64,000 bases of DNA from CAZCTO01 sp964501725. GTDB lineage: Bacteria > Bacillota > Clostridia > Saccharofermentanales > Saccharofermentanaceae. Positions 15,928 to 25,301 of the stretch are shown here, in pieces. Every line of letters begins with the position of its first letter. Position 1 is the first letter of the stretch. A program made the position numbers and the translations under genes. A model generated the notes under the pieces. The model was not told where the DNA came from. It saw only the letters and a program-made list of their open reading frames with translations, and made no database searches. The stretch spans positions 115,236 to 179,235 of the forward strand of contig CAZCTO010000002.1 of the NCBI GenBank assembly GCA_964501725.1. The letters run 5' to 3'.

Positions 15928-16895
15928 TGGATTATGCTGTTCGCCTTGCACTGGATATGACTTCCGAAGAAATACAGATTGCCCTCGTGGTCGCTGTGAT
16001 CTCATTTTTTGCAGCCTCCGTTATTATTCCGGTGTTCTTTTTTATCCTTAGATTACTAGGTATTTACGTTGTCGTGAACGAAAAACAGGCGCTTGTATAC
16101 GTTCTTTTCGGAAATGTTGTCGGCACGCTATCCGAACCGGGACTGCATTTCCTATGGAAAGACTTGGGCATCCGGGGACTCTTTGTCAATTTGATCGGCA
16201 GGAAGTATGTGATTGATCTTCGAATGGACCAGGAATATCTCCGCAGCCAACCGGTCAACTCGGAAGAGGGCGCGCCGATGGGCGTAGGTATCTGGTACGA
16301 AATGTACATTAACGACCCGATCAACTACATTTTCAAAAACACCGATCCGCGCGGCTCGCTGGCTGCCAACGTCGGCAACTCGACTGTGCGATGCCTTTCC
16401 AATATGCCGCTTGAAAAAATGATGATCGACCGGCACGCGATGAGCCGGTCCGTTCGTGAGGAGGTATCGGCCAAGTCGACGGAATGGGGATATCTGCTTG
16501 GCTCATGTTATATCCGTAAAGTTCATTTCCGCGACGTGGAGATGATCCGGCAGATCGAGAGCAAAGTGGTTAACCGGTTGAGGCAGGTTACCTCCGCCAT
16601 CAAGCAGGACGGAGCCAATCAGGTGAGCATTATTCGAAGTGCCGCCGAGAAGAGAGCGGCTATGGATTTCGGAAAAGCTGCGGCAATACGACCGCAGATC
16701 GTTGGTGACGCTCTGCAGAAGATTGCCAGGGATCCTGAGATATCAACAGCAATGTTTGAAATCCTTGAGACGACTCAAATCCTGGATTCAGGGATTCCGA
16801 TTGAATGGATTCCTGACAATGCGGACATTCTCGCACAAATGATTGCATCGGAGAGCCCTGCCCCGTCAGCAAAAGCGCCGAAGCCAAAAACCTGA
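15924..16895 (+). CDS. SPFH/band 7 membrane scaffold protein (second of pair)
   Basis: A 323-residue protein. The membrane segment is at about residues 17-45, then the SPFH core: VVNEKQALVYVLFGNVVGTLSEPG, LRMDQEYLRSQPVNSEEGAPMGVGIWYEMY, and a helical C-terminal arm (about 205-265) with KQDGANQVSIIRSAAEKRAAM. The extreme C-terminus is a Pro/Ala/Lys tail. GGAGG lies before the tandem ATGATG, which overlaps the stop of the first SPFH gene, so the two are translationally coupled. The two proteins differ in sequence, so a mixed complex is likely. No NfeD-like or FtsH-like protease gene is next to them. Confidence 0.88.
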   Translation: MMDYAVRLALDMTSEEIQIALVVAVISFFAASVIIPVFFFILRLLGIYVVVNEKQALVYVLFGNVVGTLSEPGLHFLWKDLGIRGLFVNLIGRKYVIDLRMDQEYLRSQPVNSEEGAPMGVGIWYEMYINDPINYIFKNTDPRGSLAANVGNSTVRCLSNMPLEKMMIDRHAMSRSVREEVSAKSTEWGYLLGSCYIRKVHFRDVEMIRQIESKVVNRLRQVTSAIKQDGANQVSIIRSAAEKRAAMDFGKAAAIRPQIVGDALQKIARDPEISTAMFEILETTQILDSGIPIEWIPDNADILAQMIASESPAPSAKAPKPKT

Positions 16896-16930
16896 TTCAA
16901 CCGGAATTGCATCTGTAATTCATTCAAATC

Positions 16931-16967
16931 AATAGCAGAATTCATAAAGAATTCTGCTATTTTTTTG
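16931..16967 (+). terminator. intrinsic terminator of the SPFH operon
   Basis: A perfect 13-bp stem (16931-16943/16949-16961) with loop ATAAA, followed by a run of T. Confidence 0.93.
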
Positions 16968-17371
16968 AATACAGATCAGTTTTGCGGGCTAGTTCGAATG
17001 TATAAATGAATATATAACAAAGAAGCGTTTACACGACAGCAAAGATCCGTTTGCCATAACGTATAATCTGCGGTCGTGCGGAATTGAAATTGCAATTATT
17101 CATCTGCTAATCAGTTTATGGTAATCAATCCGCCGGAATACGGATGAACTGAAGCGGAGAGCAATTAAACACAGTGCAATATGATAAAAATTTGTGTATT
17201 ATTTTGTATTTTGGCGCAAAATTCATATATATAAATTGTTAAAAAGCCTTAGCTTGTCAAAAAGCAGTAATGCGCAACAAACTCGGAAATCCTCGATAAA
17301 TGGTCGAATTACGCCTTCTTTTAGGCAATATGTCAATACACGAACGAGTATTTTTAGTTTTATTGAAAGTG
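16968..17371. other. AT-rich upstream region of the sugar-transport operon
   Basis: No gene is convincing here. TGTAAACGCTTC on the minus strand (17022-17033) resembles the CcpA catabolite-response consensus, but it is about 360 bases upstream of the promoter, so its role is uncertain. Confidence 0.4.
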
Positions 17372-17400
17372 TTGCATATAAAAATGACTGATGCTATAAT
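17372..17400 (+). promoter_or_regulatory. promoter of the sugar ABC operon
   Basis: TTGCAT (17372-17377), 17-base spacer, TATAAT (17395-17400), about 55 bases before the ribosome site of the binding-protein gene. Confidence 0.75.
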
Positions 17401-17462
17401 CAAAAAGTCGAAATCTCTTTCGACAGATTATCTATCCATCAAAATTTTTAGGAGGAAAAGTT

Positions 17463-18830
17463 ATGAAAAGACTACTTGCACTTCTCCTTGCAACGCTTCT
17501 GGCGTTGGGCTGCGTTGCAGCTTGCAAGAAGAAAGACCCGACACGAACCGGCACATTGAAAATTTGGTCCTTTACTGCTGAATTGCAGACACATGCGATT
17601 GCCTTCCAGAAGACACATCCTGATGTCAAAGTAGAGTATGTCCAGATTTCCATGACAGACGGCGAATACCAGACCAAGGTTATGGCTGCCGCCAATACAA
17701 AAGATTGCCCGGACATCGTTGGTCTCGAAGCGGCTTTCGTTCGCGAGTGGGTTGAAGGCAGCATGCTTGCTAACCTGAACGATCTGCTCCCGACCGCAAA
17801 GGACATGCAGACATACCAGAACACGATTGATGTCGGAACATTCAACGGCGAGTGCCGCGCGTTCTCTTATCAGTCTACTCCTGGTGCTGTTTTCTATCGT
17901 CGTTCACTGGCCGAAGAATACTTTGGAACAGATGATCCGGCAGAAATTCAGAAACTGATGTATGTTGATGGAAAGAGCTTCGATAACTTCACAAAAATGG
18001 CTGCAACAGTTAAAGAAAAGTCCGGCGGAAACACATTCATGGTTTCCTCTATCGGCGATTTCCAGAACCTGTTTTTCTCTAACCGTAATGATCCTTGGGT
18101 TGTTAGCAACAAGTTTGTTATGGACCCGATGATTGATAAGCTGTTTGACATTGCTAAGGTTTATCGTGAGAACGGTTATGAATCCAAAGCAACACAGTGG
18201 ACAGAAGGCTGGTTTGCCGGCATGAACGATACTCTTGCCTCTGCAGACGGAACTAAGCAGCAAGTATTCTGCTACTTCCTGCCTACATGGGGACTTCCTT
18301 ATGTTCTGGCTACCAACGGCGTTGACACTGCTGGTGACTGGGGAGTATGTCCTGGCCCGATGTCCTATCAGTGGGGCGGAACATGGGTTGGCGCTATGAA
18401 GAATGCTCCGAACCTCGTTCTTGCTAAAGAATTCGTAAGATTCGTCGCATTAGACGAAGAAAACCTCACCAACTGGGCAAAAGGCGTTTATACCAATGAA
18501 TACCTGAAAGCTATCGACCCGAACTGCGGCGACCTGAAGCAGTCAGCTGGCGACTTCGTTAGCAGCAAGAAAGTTGTTGACAAGATCACCTCTTCGTTTG
18601 ACGATTCTGAGATGAGCAAGTATCTTGGCGGCCAGAACTCTTACAGCGGTTTCGCAGCAGCGGCACCTTCTGTTAGTGCAAAGCTTATGCAAGGAACTGA
18701 TGACCTGATTCAGCGTCAATTGACCGACCCGCTCGCAAACTATGCGGAAGGCAAAATGACAAAAGATGAAGCTATCCAGTCCTTCAAGGATCTCGTTAAG
18801 TCTAACGTGCCCAATATTACTGTTGAGTAA
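17463..18830 (+). CDS. sugar ABC transporter substrate-binding lipoprotein
   Basis: A 455-residue family-1 extracellular solute-binding protein. The N-terminus MKRLLALLLATLLALG leads to a lipobox VAAC, so Cys21 should be lipidated and the protein tethered outside the membrane. The mature part starts with LKIWSFTAELQTHAIAFQKTHPDVKVEYV, the usual sugar-binding opening, and contains KDCPDIVGLEAAFVREWV (hinge and ligand region). Two permease genes follow in the same direction. With the GH10 xylanase gene next to the operon, xylo-oligosaccharides are the likeliest cargo (inference from context). Codon use is visibly smoother than in the neighbours, as expected for a highly expressed gene. Confidence 0.93.
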   Translation: MKRLLALLLATLLALGCVAACKKKDPTRTGTLKIWSFTAELQTHAIAFQKTHPDVKVEYVQISMTDGEYQTKVMAAANTKDCPDIVGLEAAFVREWVEGSMLANLNDLLPTAKDMQTYQNTIDVGTFNGECRAFSYQSTPGAVFYRRSLAEEYFGTDDPAEIQKLMYVDGKSFDNFTKMAATVKEKSGGNTFMVSSIGDFQNLFFSNRNDPWVVSNKFVMDPMIDKLFDIAKVYRENGYESKATQWTEGWFAGMNDTLASADGTKQQVFCYFLPTWGLPYVLATNGVDTAGDWGVCPGPMSYQWGGTWVGAMKNAPNLVLAKEFVRFVALDEENLTNWAKGVYTNEYLKAIDPNCGDLKQSAGDFVSSKKVVDKITSSFDDSEMSKYLGGQNSYSGFAAAAPSVSAKLMQGTDDLIQRQLTDPLANYAEGKMTKDEAIQSFKDLVKSNVPNITVE

Positions 18831-18944
18831 TCATAATTATCACAATTATTGCTTGACGTAATTAGTTTATTCGGTTGCAGGGGCCTGCGCCTCGAATGAG
18901 GCGCAGGCGCTTGTTACCGGTAACAATGTGATGGAGGAGTGGCT

Positions 18945-19973
18945 ATGCAAATCGGAAAGAGTACGGTCGCTAAGGGGTCAGAAAACAGCGGCTTACAAAC
19001 CTATAAGGTTCCCAGACGCAGAAGTCTGGAAAAAGGATATGTGGGCTATGTCATGATTGCCCCTTTCATTATTGCCTTTATAATTTTTTCGTTATACCCG
19101 ATCGCAAATACGATTTGGCTTAGTTTTACTGATACTACTTTTGCAAATATTAATGATGGAAAATACATCGGAACAGAGAATTTCAAAGTTCTTTTTGAAG
19201 ACCGGTTTTTCTTTTTGTCAATTCAAAACACATGGAAAGTATGGCTGATGAACTATATCCCGCAAATTTGTATTGCAATGCTTCTCAGCGTTTGGTTTAC
19301 CAGTTCGTTTTTGAAGATTAAGGGAGTCGGATTCTGGCGGTCAATTTTTTATCTTCCCAACCTGTTGTTGCCCGTCACAGTTGCTGTTCTCTTTTTTAAT
19401 ATATTCAGTCTGTATGGTCCCGCCAATCAGTTCCTTGTTAAGGCAGGTTTTTTGGCAAAAGAGTATGAGTATTTCAGAAGTAAAATCTTTTCCCAATCGC
19501 TTGTCGCATTCATTCAATGGTGGATGTGGTACGGCAATACGATTATCATATTGGTTGCAGGAATGACATCCATCTCAGTTGCTCTTTATGAGTCTGCGAT
19601 GATCGATGGAGCTAACGGATCTAAGATGTTCCGATACATCACGCTTCCTTCTCTCCGGCCGATTCTGGTGTATACGTTGGTCACTTCCCTCGTCGGCGGT
19701 CTGCAGATGTTCGATGTTCCTTTTTTGATTTCTGCGACGGGTTCCCCGGATGGGGCAATCAAAACAATCATGGTTGTGTTGTATACCAAGGCCTTTGGCG
19801 GTCAGGGATTCATAGGATCGGCATCAGCTGTCGGACTCTGCTTGTTTGTTATGACATCCGTTGCTTCAATGCTGATTTTCTACTTACTGAGAGATCGCGA
19901 CGAAATTGCCGAGAAGAAAGCACGCAAGATTTTGGAAAGAGAACAGAAAGTCTCAAGAAAGGCGGTGCTGTGA
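18945..19973 (+). CDS. sugar ABC transporter permease (MalF/UgpA type)
   Basis: A 342-residue integral membrane protein with about six membrane segments; the first spans roughly residues 32-52. The permease EAA loop, which docks the ATPase, reads ALYESAMIDGANGSKMFRYI with the expected DGA core. The ATG at 18945 is about six bases after GGAGG; an in-frame GTG at 18939 is less likely. It lies 114 bp after the binding-protein gene and directly before the second permease gene. No ATPase gene is in the cluster, so a shared MsmK-like ATPase encoded elsewhere is expected. Confidence 0.93.
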   Translation: MQIGKSTVAKGSENSGLQTYKVPRRRSLEKGYVGYVMIAPFIIAFIIFSLYPIANTIWLSFTDTTFANINDGKYIGTENFKVLFEDRFFFLSIQNTWKVWLMNYIPQICIAMLLSVWFTSSFLKIKGVGFWRSIFYLPNLLLPVTVAVLFFNIFSLYGPANQFLVKAGFLAKEYEYFRSKIFSQSLVAFIQWWMWYGNTIIILVAGMTSISVALYESAMIDGANGSKMFRYITLPSLRPILVYTLVTSLVGGLQMFDVPFLISATGSPDGAIKTIMVVLYTKAFGGQGFIGSASAVGLCLFVMTSVASMLIFYLLRDRDEIAEKKARKILEREQKVSRKAVL

Positions 19974-19974
19974 A

Positions 19975-20838
19975 ATGGGAAAAAGTATGAAAATATCTCA
20001 AAGTAATAGTTTTCGTTTGGGAGCAGCGCGATTCTGCATCTATGCGGTATTAGTAACCTTAACTATTATAGCCATTGTTCCGATTTGGCTTCTTGCAGTT
20101 AATGGCACCCGTTCTACACGGCAGATTCAAGCTGGTGTCAGCCTTATTCCCGGAACCAGCATGATTGATAACTGGAATCACTGGAACGGCAAGAATTTCA
20201 GTATCGGCAGAGGTTACCTCAACAGCTTTATTGTCAGCGGTTTGTCTACTATCTTAACCGTTTATTTTTCTATGCTGACCGCTTATGCCGTTGAAGTTTA
20301 TAACTTTGCGTTTAAGGATTTCTTCCGGAGATTTATATACATTCTGGTTCTGATCCCGGCGGGTGTATCCTCAGTTGGATTTTATCAACTGATGTCCAGA
20401 ATGGACCTCACAGACAATTATATACCGCTGATTTTGCCCGGAATTGCCGCAGCCGGATCAGTCTTCTTCTGTGAGCAATATCTGAAGACGGCATTGGTAA
20501 AAGATTTAATTTATTCCGCACGTATTGACGGATGCAGTGAGTTTGGCATATTCCACAAGATAATGATGCCGATGGCCAAACCGGGAATATACACTCTTAC
20601 GATTTTCTCTTTTGTAGCCTCCTGGAATAATTTTATGATTCCTTTTATGATCCTGAATGACACGGACTTGTACACGATACCGCTACTTACAAAGTTGTTG
20701 CGTGCCGACGCGTACCGCACAAATTACGGTGCTGTGTATCTTGCTCTTATGTTATCGATCTTACCGGTTATCGTCGTGTATGTACTCTTATCAAGACAAA
20801 TCGTCGGTGGTTTGACCTTGGGCGCTGTTAAAGAGTAA
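19975..20838 (+). CDS. sugar ABC transporter permease (MalG/UgpE type)
   Basis: A 287-residue permease with about six membrane segments beginning at about residue 15. The EAA loop reads LIYSARIDGCSEFGIFHKIMMP, with DGC in place of the more common DGA. The start at 19975 is one base after the stop of the previous gene and follows GGCGGTG; a longer frame starting at 19906 would lie inside the first permease gene and is rejected. It pairs with the MalF-type permease to form the channel, delivering sugars from the binding lipoprotein. Confidence 0.92.
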   Translation: MGKSMKISQSNSFRLGAARFCIYAVLVTLTIIAIVPIWLLAVNGTRSTRQIQAGVSLIPGTSMIDNWNHWNGKNFSIGRGYLNSFIVSGLSTILTVYFSMLTAYAVEVYNFAFKDFFRRFIYILVLIPAGVSSVGFYQLMSRMDLTDNYIPLILPGIAAAGSVFFCEQYLKTALVKDLIYSARIDGCSEFGIFHKIMMPMAKPGIYTLTIFSFVASWNNFMIPFMILNDTDLYTIPLLTKLLRADAYRTNYGAVYLALMLSILPVIVVYVLLSRQIVGGLTLGAVKE

Positions 20839-20883
20839 GAGCGTATTACTAAACTAATCACCAGGATTTGCCTGGAAATAATG

Positions 20884-20914
20884 ACGGAGGGTCACCTTGA
20901 CTCTCCGTTTTTTT
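20884..20914 (+). terminator. intrinsic terminator of the sugar ABC operon
   Basis: An 11-bp stem (20884-20894/20898-20908, one G-T pair), 3-base loop and a run of seven T. Confidence 0.92.
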
Positions 20915-20940
20915 ATCAAATTCAAAAAGTTTCGAATAAA

Positions 20941-21006
20941 AGATGTATTATTTGGCATACATACATCTTTGCAATATTGACAGTCTCCGCTCTATTGCAC
21001 TATCCT
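20941..21006 (+). promoter_or_regulatory. xylanase promoter with upstream inverted repeat
   Basis: TTGACA (20977-20982), an 18-base spacer and TATCCT (21001-21006). Just upstream, AGATGTAT (20941-20948) and ATACATCT (20961-20968) form an inverted repeat whose centres are about 20 bases apart, a plausible activator or repressor site. The gene has its own promoter although the transporter operon is next to it. Confidence 0.65.
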
Positions 21007-21046
21007 GATTATGTTTGATTAATCCCATTAATAGGAGGAAATTGTA

Positions 21047-23662
21047 ATGCGAAGTTCCAGAACAATGTTTTGCCGTTTGAGTTGCATAATCTTGGCTACT
21101 ACACTATTGCTTGGATTGGGTGCATGCAAAAAGAAGACGGCTCCGACATCCCTAAGTTCAGGTGCATCGGAGTCTTCAAATTCAGGATCGGGTACAGCTA
21201 ATTTTGCTGAAAACGGATTTGAAAATGAGTCGGATCTTACAGGGTGGGCGGGCCGAAGTGACGGCGGCGTTGCCGTAATTTCCAGATCAGATGCTCAAGC
21301 CCATACCGGATCTTATAGTTTGTTGACGGAGGGAAGGACAGAGTCCTGGAATGGTCCGGGATGTCCGTTCTCTTTTGTTGGCGGCAGTTCCTACTCAATT
21401 TCAGTTTGGGTATATCAGGAGTCAGGAGCGCCTCAGACAATGGTTCTTTCAGCTGAGGTTACAATTGACGGCGTTGCCGGATATCAGAATGTAAACCGTA
21501 CGCAATGCGAGAGCGGCGTATGGACGGAACTGAAAGGTGACTTTAGAGCAGGAAACGATGCTGAGAAAAACTTAATCTATGTCGAGACGATTGATGTACC
21601 GGATATGGATTTTTATATTGATGATCTCGTTATTGTTGAAAAAGAATCCACTGCGCTTGTATCGGATTTGCCGAGCTTAAGTGAGACATATAAAGATGAT
21701 TTTTCGATTGGTTGCGCAGTTCCCCTCTCTGCGTTTACGGATATAGAACTGATGAGTTTCCTTGGAAAACAATACAATACCTATACACCTGAAAATGAGA
21801 TGAAACCGGAAAATCTGCTTGACCTGGAAGCCAGCAGAACTCTTGCTGCCTCGGGCGATGAGACTCACCCTGTCTTAACTTTTGATAAGGCAAAAACGCT
21901 TCTCGATTTCGCAAAGGAGAACGGGTTTACGGTTAACGGACATGTGCTCGTATGGTTTAAGCAGACGCCTGCATCTTTCTTTAACGAGGGATACTTGGCA
22001 GACGCGCCGCTGGCATCACGCGAGGTAATGCTGGCTCGACTCGAAAACTATATCGCGGGGGTCTTCGAATTCGTTAATACGAATTATCCCGGAGTGATCA
22101 TGTCCTGGGATGTAGTGAATGAGGCGGTATCAGATAAAACAGGAAAATTGCGCAAGAGCGTCGCTGAAGAAGGCACGGAAGGTTGTTTGTGGGTTGACAC
22201 AGTCGGAGAGGACTATGTGGTTCAGGCCTTTACTTTTGCGAGAAAATACGCACCGGAAGATGTTAAGCTCATTTATAACGATTACAGCGTTCCATACGAG
22301 CCGAAGCTGACAGGGATCTATGAACTGGTCTCAGATCTGGCAGAAAAAGACTTGATTGACGGAGTCGGATTTCAAGGCCATTACCAGATGTCGAGTCCTT
22401 CGGTATCGCAAATCACGGCGGCCTTTGATCGCTTTGCAGCATTGGGACTGAGCATTCGTGTTACCGAGCTGGATATCGAGGCCGCGGGCAATACTGAGCA
22501 GGATATGTTGAATCAATCATATCGCTACTCCGATCTTATGGCCGCTTTCAAGGAATACAGCGACATCATTGACGCGGTTGTTTTCTGGGGTATTTCCGAT
22601 GCAACGAGCTGGAAAGCAGACAAATACCCGTTGCTTTTCGATGCTGAGATGCAACCGAAGTATTCTTTCTGGGCACTTACAGATCCTACAAAGGTGCCTG
22701 AGAAAACGAATTTTGCAAATGCCTACGGTAAAGCGGAACCGAATGAAGAAAATTATTCAAGAGCGACAGCGTATGCATTTGGAGATCATTCATTTAAAGT
22801 TCTATACGATGACGCAGGTGTTTATGTTCGCGCAGTTGTGACGGATGCTACTGTTGACGCAACTGATTCTGTAACCGTCTTTACACAAGGTGAGCCCGTT
22901 GTCGTATCACGCGAAAACGGCACAGTAACCGATACCGGATACGTTCTTGATATTCAATTGCCTTCGGCAGGGAAAGCCGGAGATACCATTACCTTCGATA
23001 TTCTTGTTCTTGACAACGGGGTCCCCTTTGGATGGAACGATAGAAAGAATGATGGAAATGACCGGAAGCTTGGTAAACTGTCACTCAAGATAATTGCGGA
23101 TATGGCAACAGCCGTATACGGTAAGCCTGACATGTCGGGAAGTGCAATCGATCCCGCATGGGACAGCGTGCCTTCCTTCAAAGTGGAGAAGACAGCCCTG
23201 GCAGGTGCAACAGAGGACGGCAAGGTTAAAATTACTTTCAAAGCCATGTGGCAGGAAGACATGCTTTATCTATTGGCTGAAGTGACAGATCCTTATCTCG
23301 ATGACAGCTCGGCAACATCTTATGAGCAGGATTCCGTCGAAATTTTCCTGGATGAAGGGAATCATAAGAACGGCACTTACGAGGCTGATGATGGTCAGTA
23401 TCGTCTGAACTTCAAAAATGTACTTAATATCGATCACGGCGAAGTGAAGCCTGTAACACGAACGATCATCACGGACGGAGGGTTTATCGCAGAACTCGCG
23501 ATACCGCTTTCTTCCGCAAAAGAAGCCGGCGCTGTGATGGGTTTTGACATACGCTATAACAACATTGACTCAAGCGGCAACCGGAAGCTTATCAATTTCT
23601 GGGATACGAGTGATACGGGATGGCAGGATACTGCTGTGTTTGGACTGATCAAACTTCAATAG
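21047..23662 (+). CDS. multidomain GH10 endo-1,4-beta-xylanase lipoprotein
   Basis: An 871-residue secreted enzyme that hydrolyses internal beta-1,4-xylosidic bonds. A signal peptide ends in a lipobox LGAC (about residues 24-27), so it is probably anchored on the cell surface. Next is a CBM4/9/22-type beta-sandwich (about 55-190: HTGSYSLLTEG, SYSISVWVYQ, DFYIDDLVIVE). The GH10 barrel (about 205-550) has NEMKPENLL, GHVLVWFKQTP, acid/base Glu359 in SWDVVNEAVSD, nucleophile Glu474 in RVTELDIEA, and VFWGISDATSW. The C-terminus has two CBM9/DOMON-like regions (about 560-690 and 695-871); the second has DPAWDSVP and QDSVEIFLDEGN. The ribosome site is AGGAGGAA. It probably feeds the importer encoded upstream. 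Confidence 0.95.
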   Translation: MRSSRTMFCRLSCIILATTLLLGLGACKKKTAPTSLSSGASESSNSGSGTANFAENGFENESDLTGWAGRSDGGVAVISRSDAQAHTGSYSLLTEGRTESWNGPGCPFSFVGGSSYSISVWVYQESGAPQTMVLSAEVTIDGVAGYQNVNRTQCESGVWTELKGDFRAGNDAEKNLIYVETIDVPDMDFYIDDLVIVEKESTALVSDLPSLSETYKDDFSIGCAVPLSAFTDIELMSFLGKQYNTYTPENEMKPENLLDLEASRTLAASGDETHPVLTFDKAKTLLDFAKENGFTVNGHVLVWFKQTPASFFNEGYLADAPLASREVMLARLENYIAGVFEFVNTNYPGVIMSWDVVNEAVSDKTGKLRKSVAEEGTEGCLWVDTVGEDYVVQAFTFARKYAPEDVKLIYNDYSVPYEPKLTGIYELVSDLAEKDLIDGVGFQGHYQMSSPSVSQITAAFDRFAALGLSIRVTELDIEAAGNTEQDMLNQSYRYSDLMAAFKEYSDIIDAVVFWGISDATSWKADKYPLLFDAEMQPKYSFWALTDPTKVPEKTNFANAYGKAEPNEENYSRATAYAFGDHSFKVLYDDAGVYVRAVVTDATVDATDSVTVFTQGEPVVVSRENGTVTDTGYVLDIQLPSAGKAGDTITFDILVLDNGVPFGWNDRKNDGNDRKLGKLSLKIIADMATAVYGKPDMSGSAIDPAWDSVPSFKVEKTALAGATEDGKVKITFKAMWQEDMLYLLAEVTDPYLDDSSATSYEQDSVEIFLDEGNHKNGTYEADDGQYRLNFKNVLNIDHGEVKPVTRTIITDGGFIAELAIPLSSAKEAGAVMGFDIRYNNIDSSGNRKLINFWDTSDTGWQDTAVFGLIKLQ

Positions 23663-23688
23663 AACCTTAATAACGCCATTAAAAGCAA

Positions 23689-23737
23689 GGGGCTGTCTCA
23701 AAAGACTTGTAAAGAAGTCGAATGAGACAGCCCTTTT
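23689..23737 (+). terminator. terminator of the xylanase gene, one copy of a repeated hairpin
   Basis: GGGGCTGTCTCA (23689-23700) pairs with TGAGACAGCCC (23723-23733), then TTTT. An inverted close relative lies at 26390-26440. Confidence 0.85.
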
Positions 23738-23829
23738 ATTAAAATCATTCTATAAAGCATTTCTGTGCTAAAATCATAAGTATAACGTTTCTTAATTGTC
23801 GAGAATCGTCAATCGCCAATGATCAAGTT

Positions 23830-25077
23830 ATGAAGGGGTTTTTGCTAACAGTTATGAAAAATGCTTTTTCGATCATAGCAGAAGTGCTGATTGTAAGTAT
23901 AGTCGCTTTATTGCTAAGCGGTTGCGATATCACTGGCGAGCCGAGTCTAAATACAGAGGCGGTCGAAACAGGCATGTTAACTTTACAAAGCGTAACCGAA
24001 GAAAGTCAATCGATTGAATCAGCTGCGCCGATCGACTCTCCGGTTCAGCCTGCTTTTTCTGGAGATCCCGGTCTCGGCGAAGCAATTTCGTTCATGGATA
24101 CTTCGGGATTTCAAGGAACCGTCATAATCAGTAAGGACGCATCTGTCGTATATGAAAAATCATTCGGATATGCGGACGTTGATGATGGCGTAATGAATTC
24201 CAAGGACACGGCATACGAAATTGGATTGGTTACGAAGCAGTTTACGGCTGTCGGCGTGATGATGTTGGTAGAAGACGGATTAATCGGATTGGATAATTAT
24301 GTGTCCGATTATTTGCCGGAGTATTCGCATGCGGGTGAAGTTACGGTTCGTCAGTTACTGAATATGACTTCGGGAGTCCCGGACTATTTGGGCAAAAGCA
24401 TTGCAAACAGAGAGTATACTCTGAAGCTCCTGGAGAAGGGGTTAACGCGCAACGAGACTCTAATCGCAGCCGAGGAATACGGAGCAGCAGATGCCTCGTT
24501 TGAGAGCGTGCTGGCCCTTGTTAACGATGCAAAACTGTCGTTTGAACCCGGTACCGGCTACGAATACTCTAACACCGGCTATGTTTTTCTGGCTGAGATT
24601 ATCGCACGCGTGTCAGGAACACCTTATGTCCATTACATGCAGAAAAACATCCTGAGCCCTCTCGGGTTGGAAACAGCCTCCTTTGAACCGTCATCCGGCA
24701 CGGCTTCTGCATATTTGGCTGTCGGGAAACTCCAAGTGTTGATCCCTGACACTCAGTTACAGGCAGATGCAGGGCTTCGCATGAGTGCCGGAGACTTATA
24801 CCGCTGGTCTGCGATTTTCATTGGCGGTGACCTGCTTACACAGGAAAGCTGGGATTTAATTATCGGAACGGGGCCGGATGTATATGGTTTTGGTATCGAA
24901 GAAGACCCGAATGGTAACCTGAATATAGATAGCGCTGTCGGCGGATTTCGCTGTGTTCAAGTAATGATACCTACAACCGATCTTGTGATCATAGCTCTTT
25001 CGAACCGGAACTCCGACTCGGGCGTTTTCGAGCAGTTATCCGGGGCCGTAATCGATTATTATACGTTGCCTGCGTAG
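23830..25077 (+). CDS. beta-lactamase-fold serine hydrolase lipoprotein lacking the nucleophilic Ser
   Basis: A 415-residue class C beta-lactamase/PBP4*-like protein. The N-terminus has a membrane segment ending in a lipobox LSGC. Family landmarks: the FQGTVIISKD opening, AYEIGLVTKQFTAVGVMMLVEDG, LLNMTSGVPDY, YEYSNTGYVFLAEII and LGLETASFEP. The catalytic S-x-x-K motif (normally GSVTK) reads GLVTK, with Leu133 (codon TTG at 24226-24228) in place of Ser. The usual late HGG/HTG motif reads AVGG. The YSN triad is intact. A single T-to-C change would restore Ser. As written, the protein cannot acylate and may be a binding protein, or the base may be a sequencing or strain variant. Confidence 0.85.
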   Translation: MKGFLLTVMKNAFSIIAEVLIVSIVALLLSGCDITGEPSLNTEAVETGMLTLQSVTEESQSIESAAPIDSPVQPAFSGDPGLGEAISFMDTSGFQGTVIISKDASVVYEKSFGYADVDDGVMNSKDTAYEIGLVTKQFTAVGVMMLVEDGLIGLDNYVSDYLPEYSHAGEVTVRQLLNMTSGVPDYLGKSIANREYTLKLLEKGLTRNETLIAAEEYGAADASFESVLALVNDAKLSFEPGTGYEYSNTGYVFLAEIIARVSGTPYVHYMQKNILSPLGLETASFEPSSGTASAYLAVGKLQVLIPDTQLQADAGLRMSAGDLYRWSAIFIGGDLLTQESWDLIIGTGPDVYGFGIEEDPNGNLNIDSAVGGFRCVQVMIPTTDLVIIALSNRNSDSGVFEQLSGAVIDYYTLPA

Positions 25078-25237
25078 TCTATACATTCATTCAATATTCC
25101 TTAATCCGTTGACCTGATTGGCAAGCAGGACGCAAACCAGCACATGCGGTTCCGATTTACGAAGCCGTTTATTTGCCATCGAAAATTTACAGTATAAGTT
25201 CGTCGCATTCTCAATATATTTAATGATAAAATCAATA

Positions 25238-25266
25238 TTGACTTTAATAAAGTGAAAGTGTATATT
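25238..25266 (+). promoter_or_regulatory. promoter of the DUF2089 operon
   Basis: TTGACT (25238-25243), 17-base spacer, TATATT (25261-25266), about 35 bases before the start codon. Confidence 0.7.
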
Positions 25267-25301
25267 GAACATAATTAAACTCAGGGCAAGGAAAAAAGCC
25301 A

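Noticed and set aside
17022..17033. Catabolite-response element controlling the sugar operon
   Set aside because: Partial consensus only and too far upstream of the promoter; kept as a weak note.
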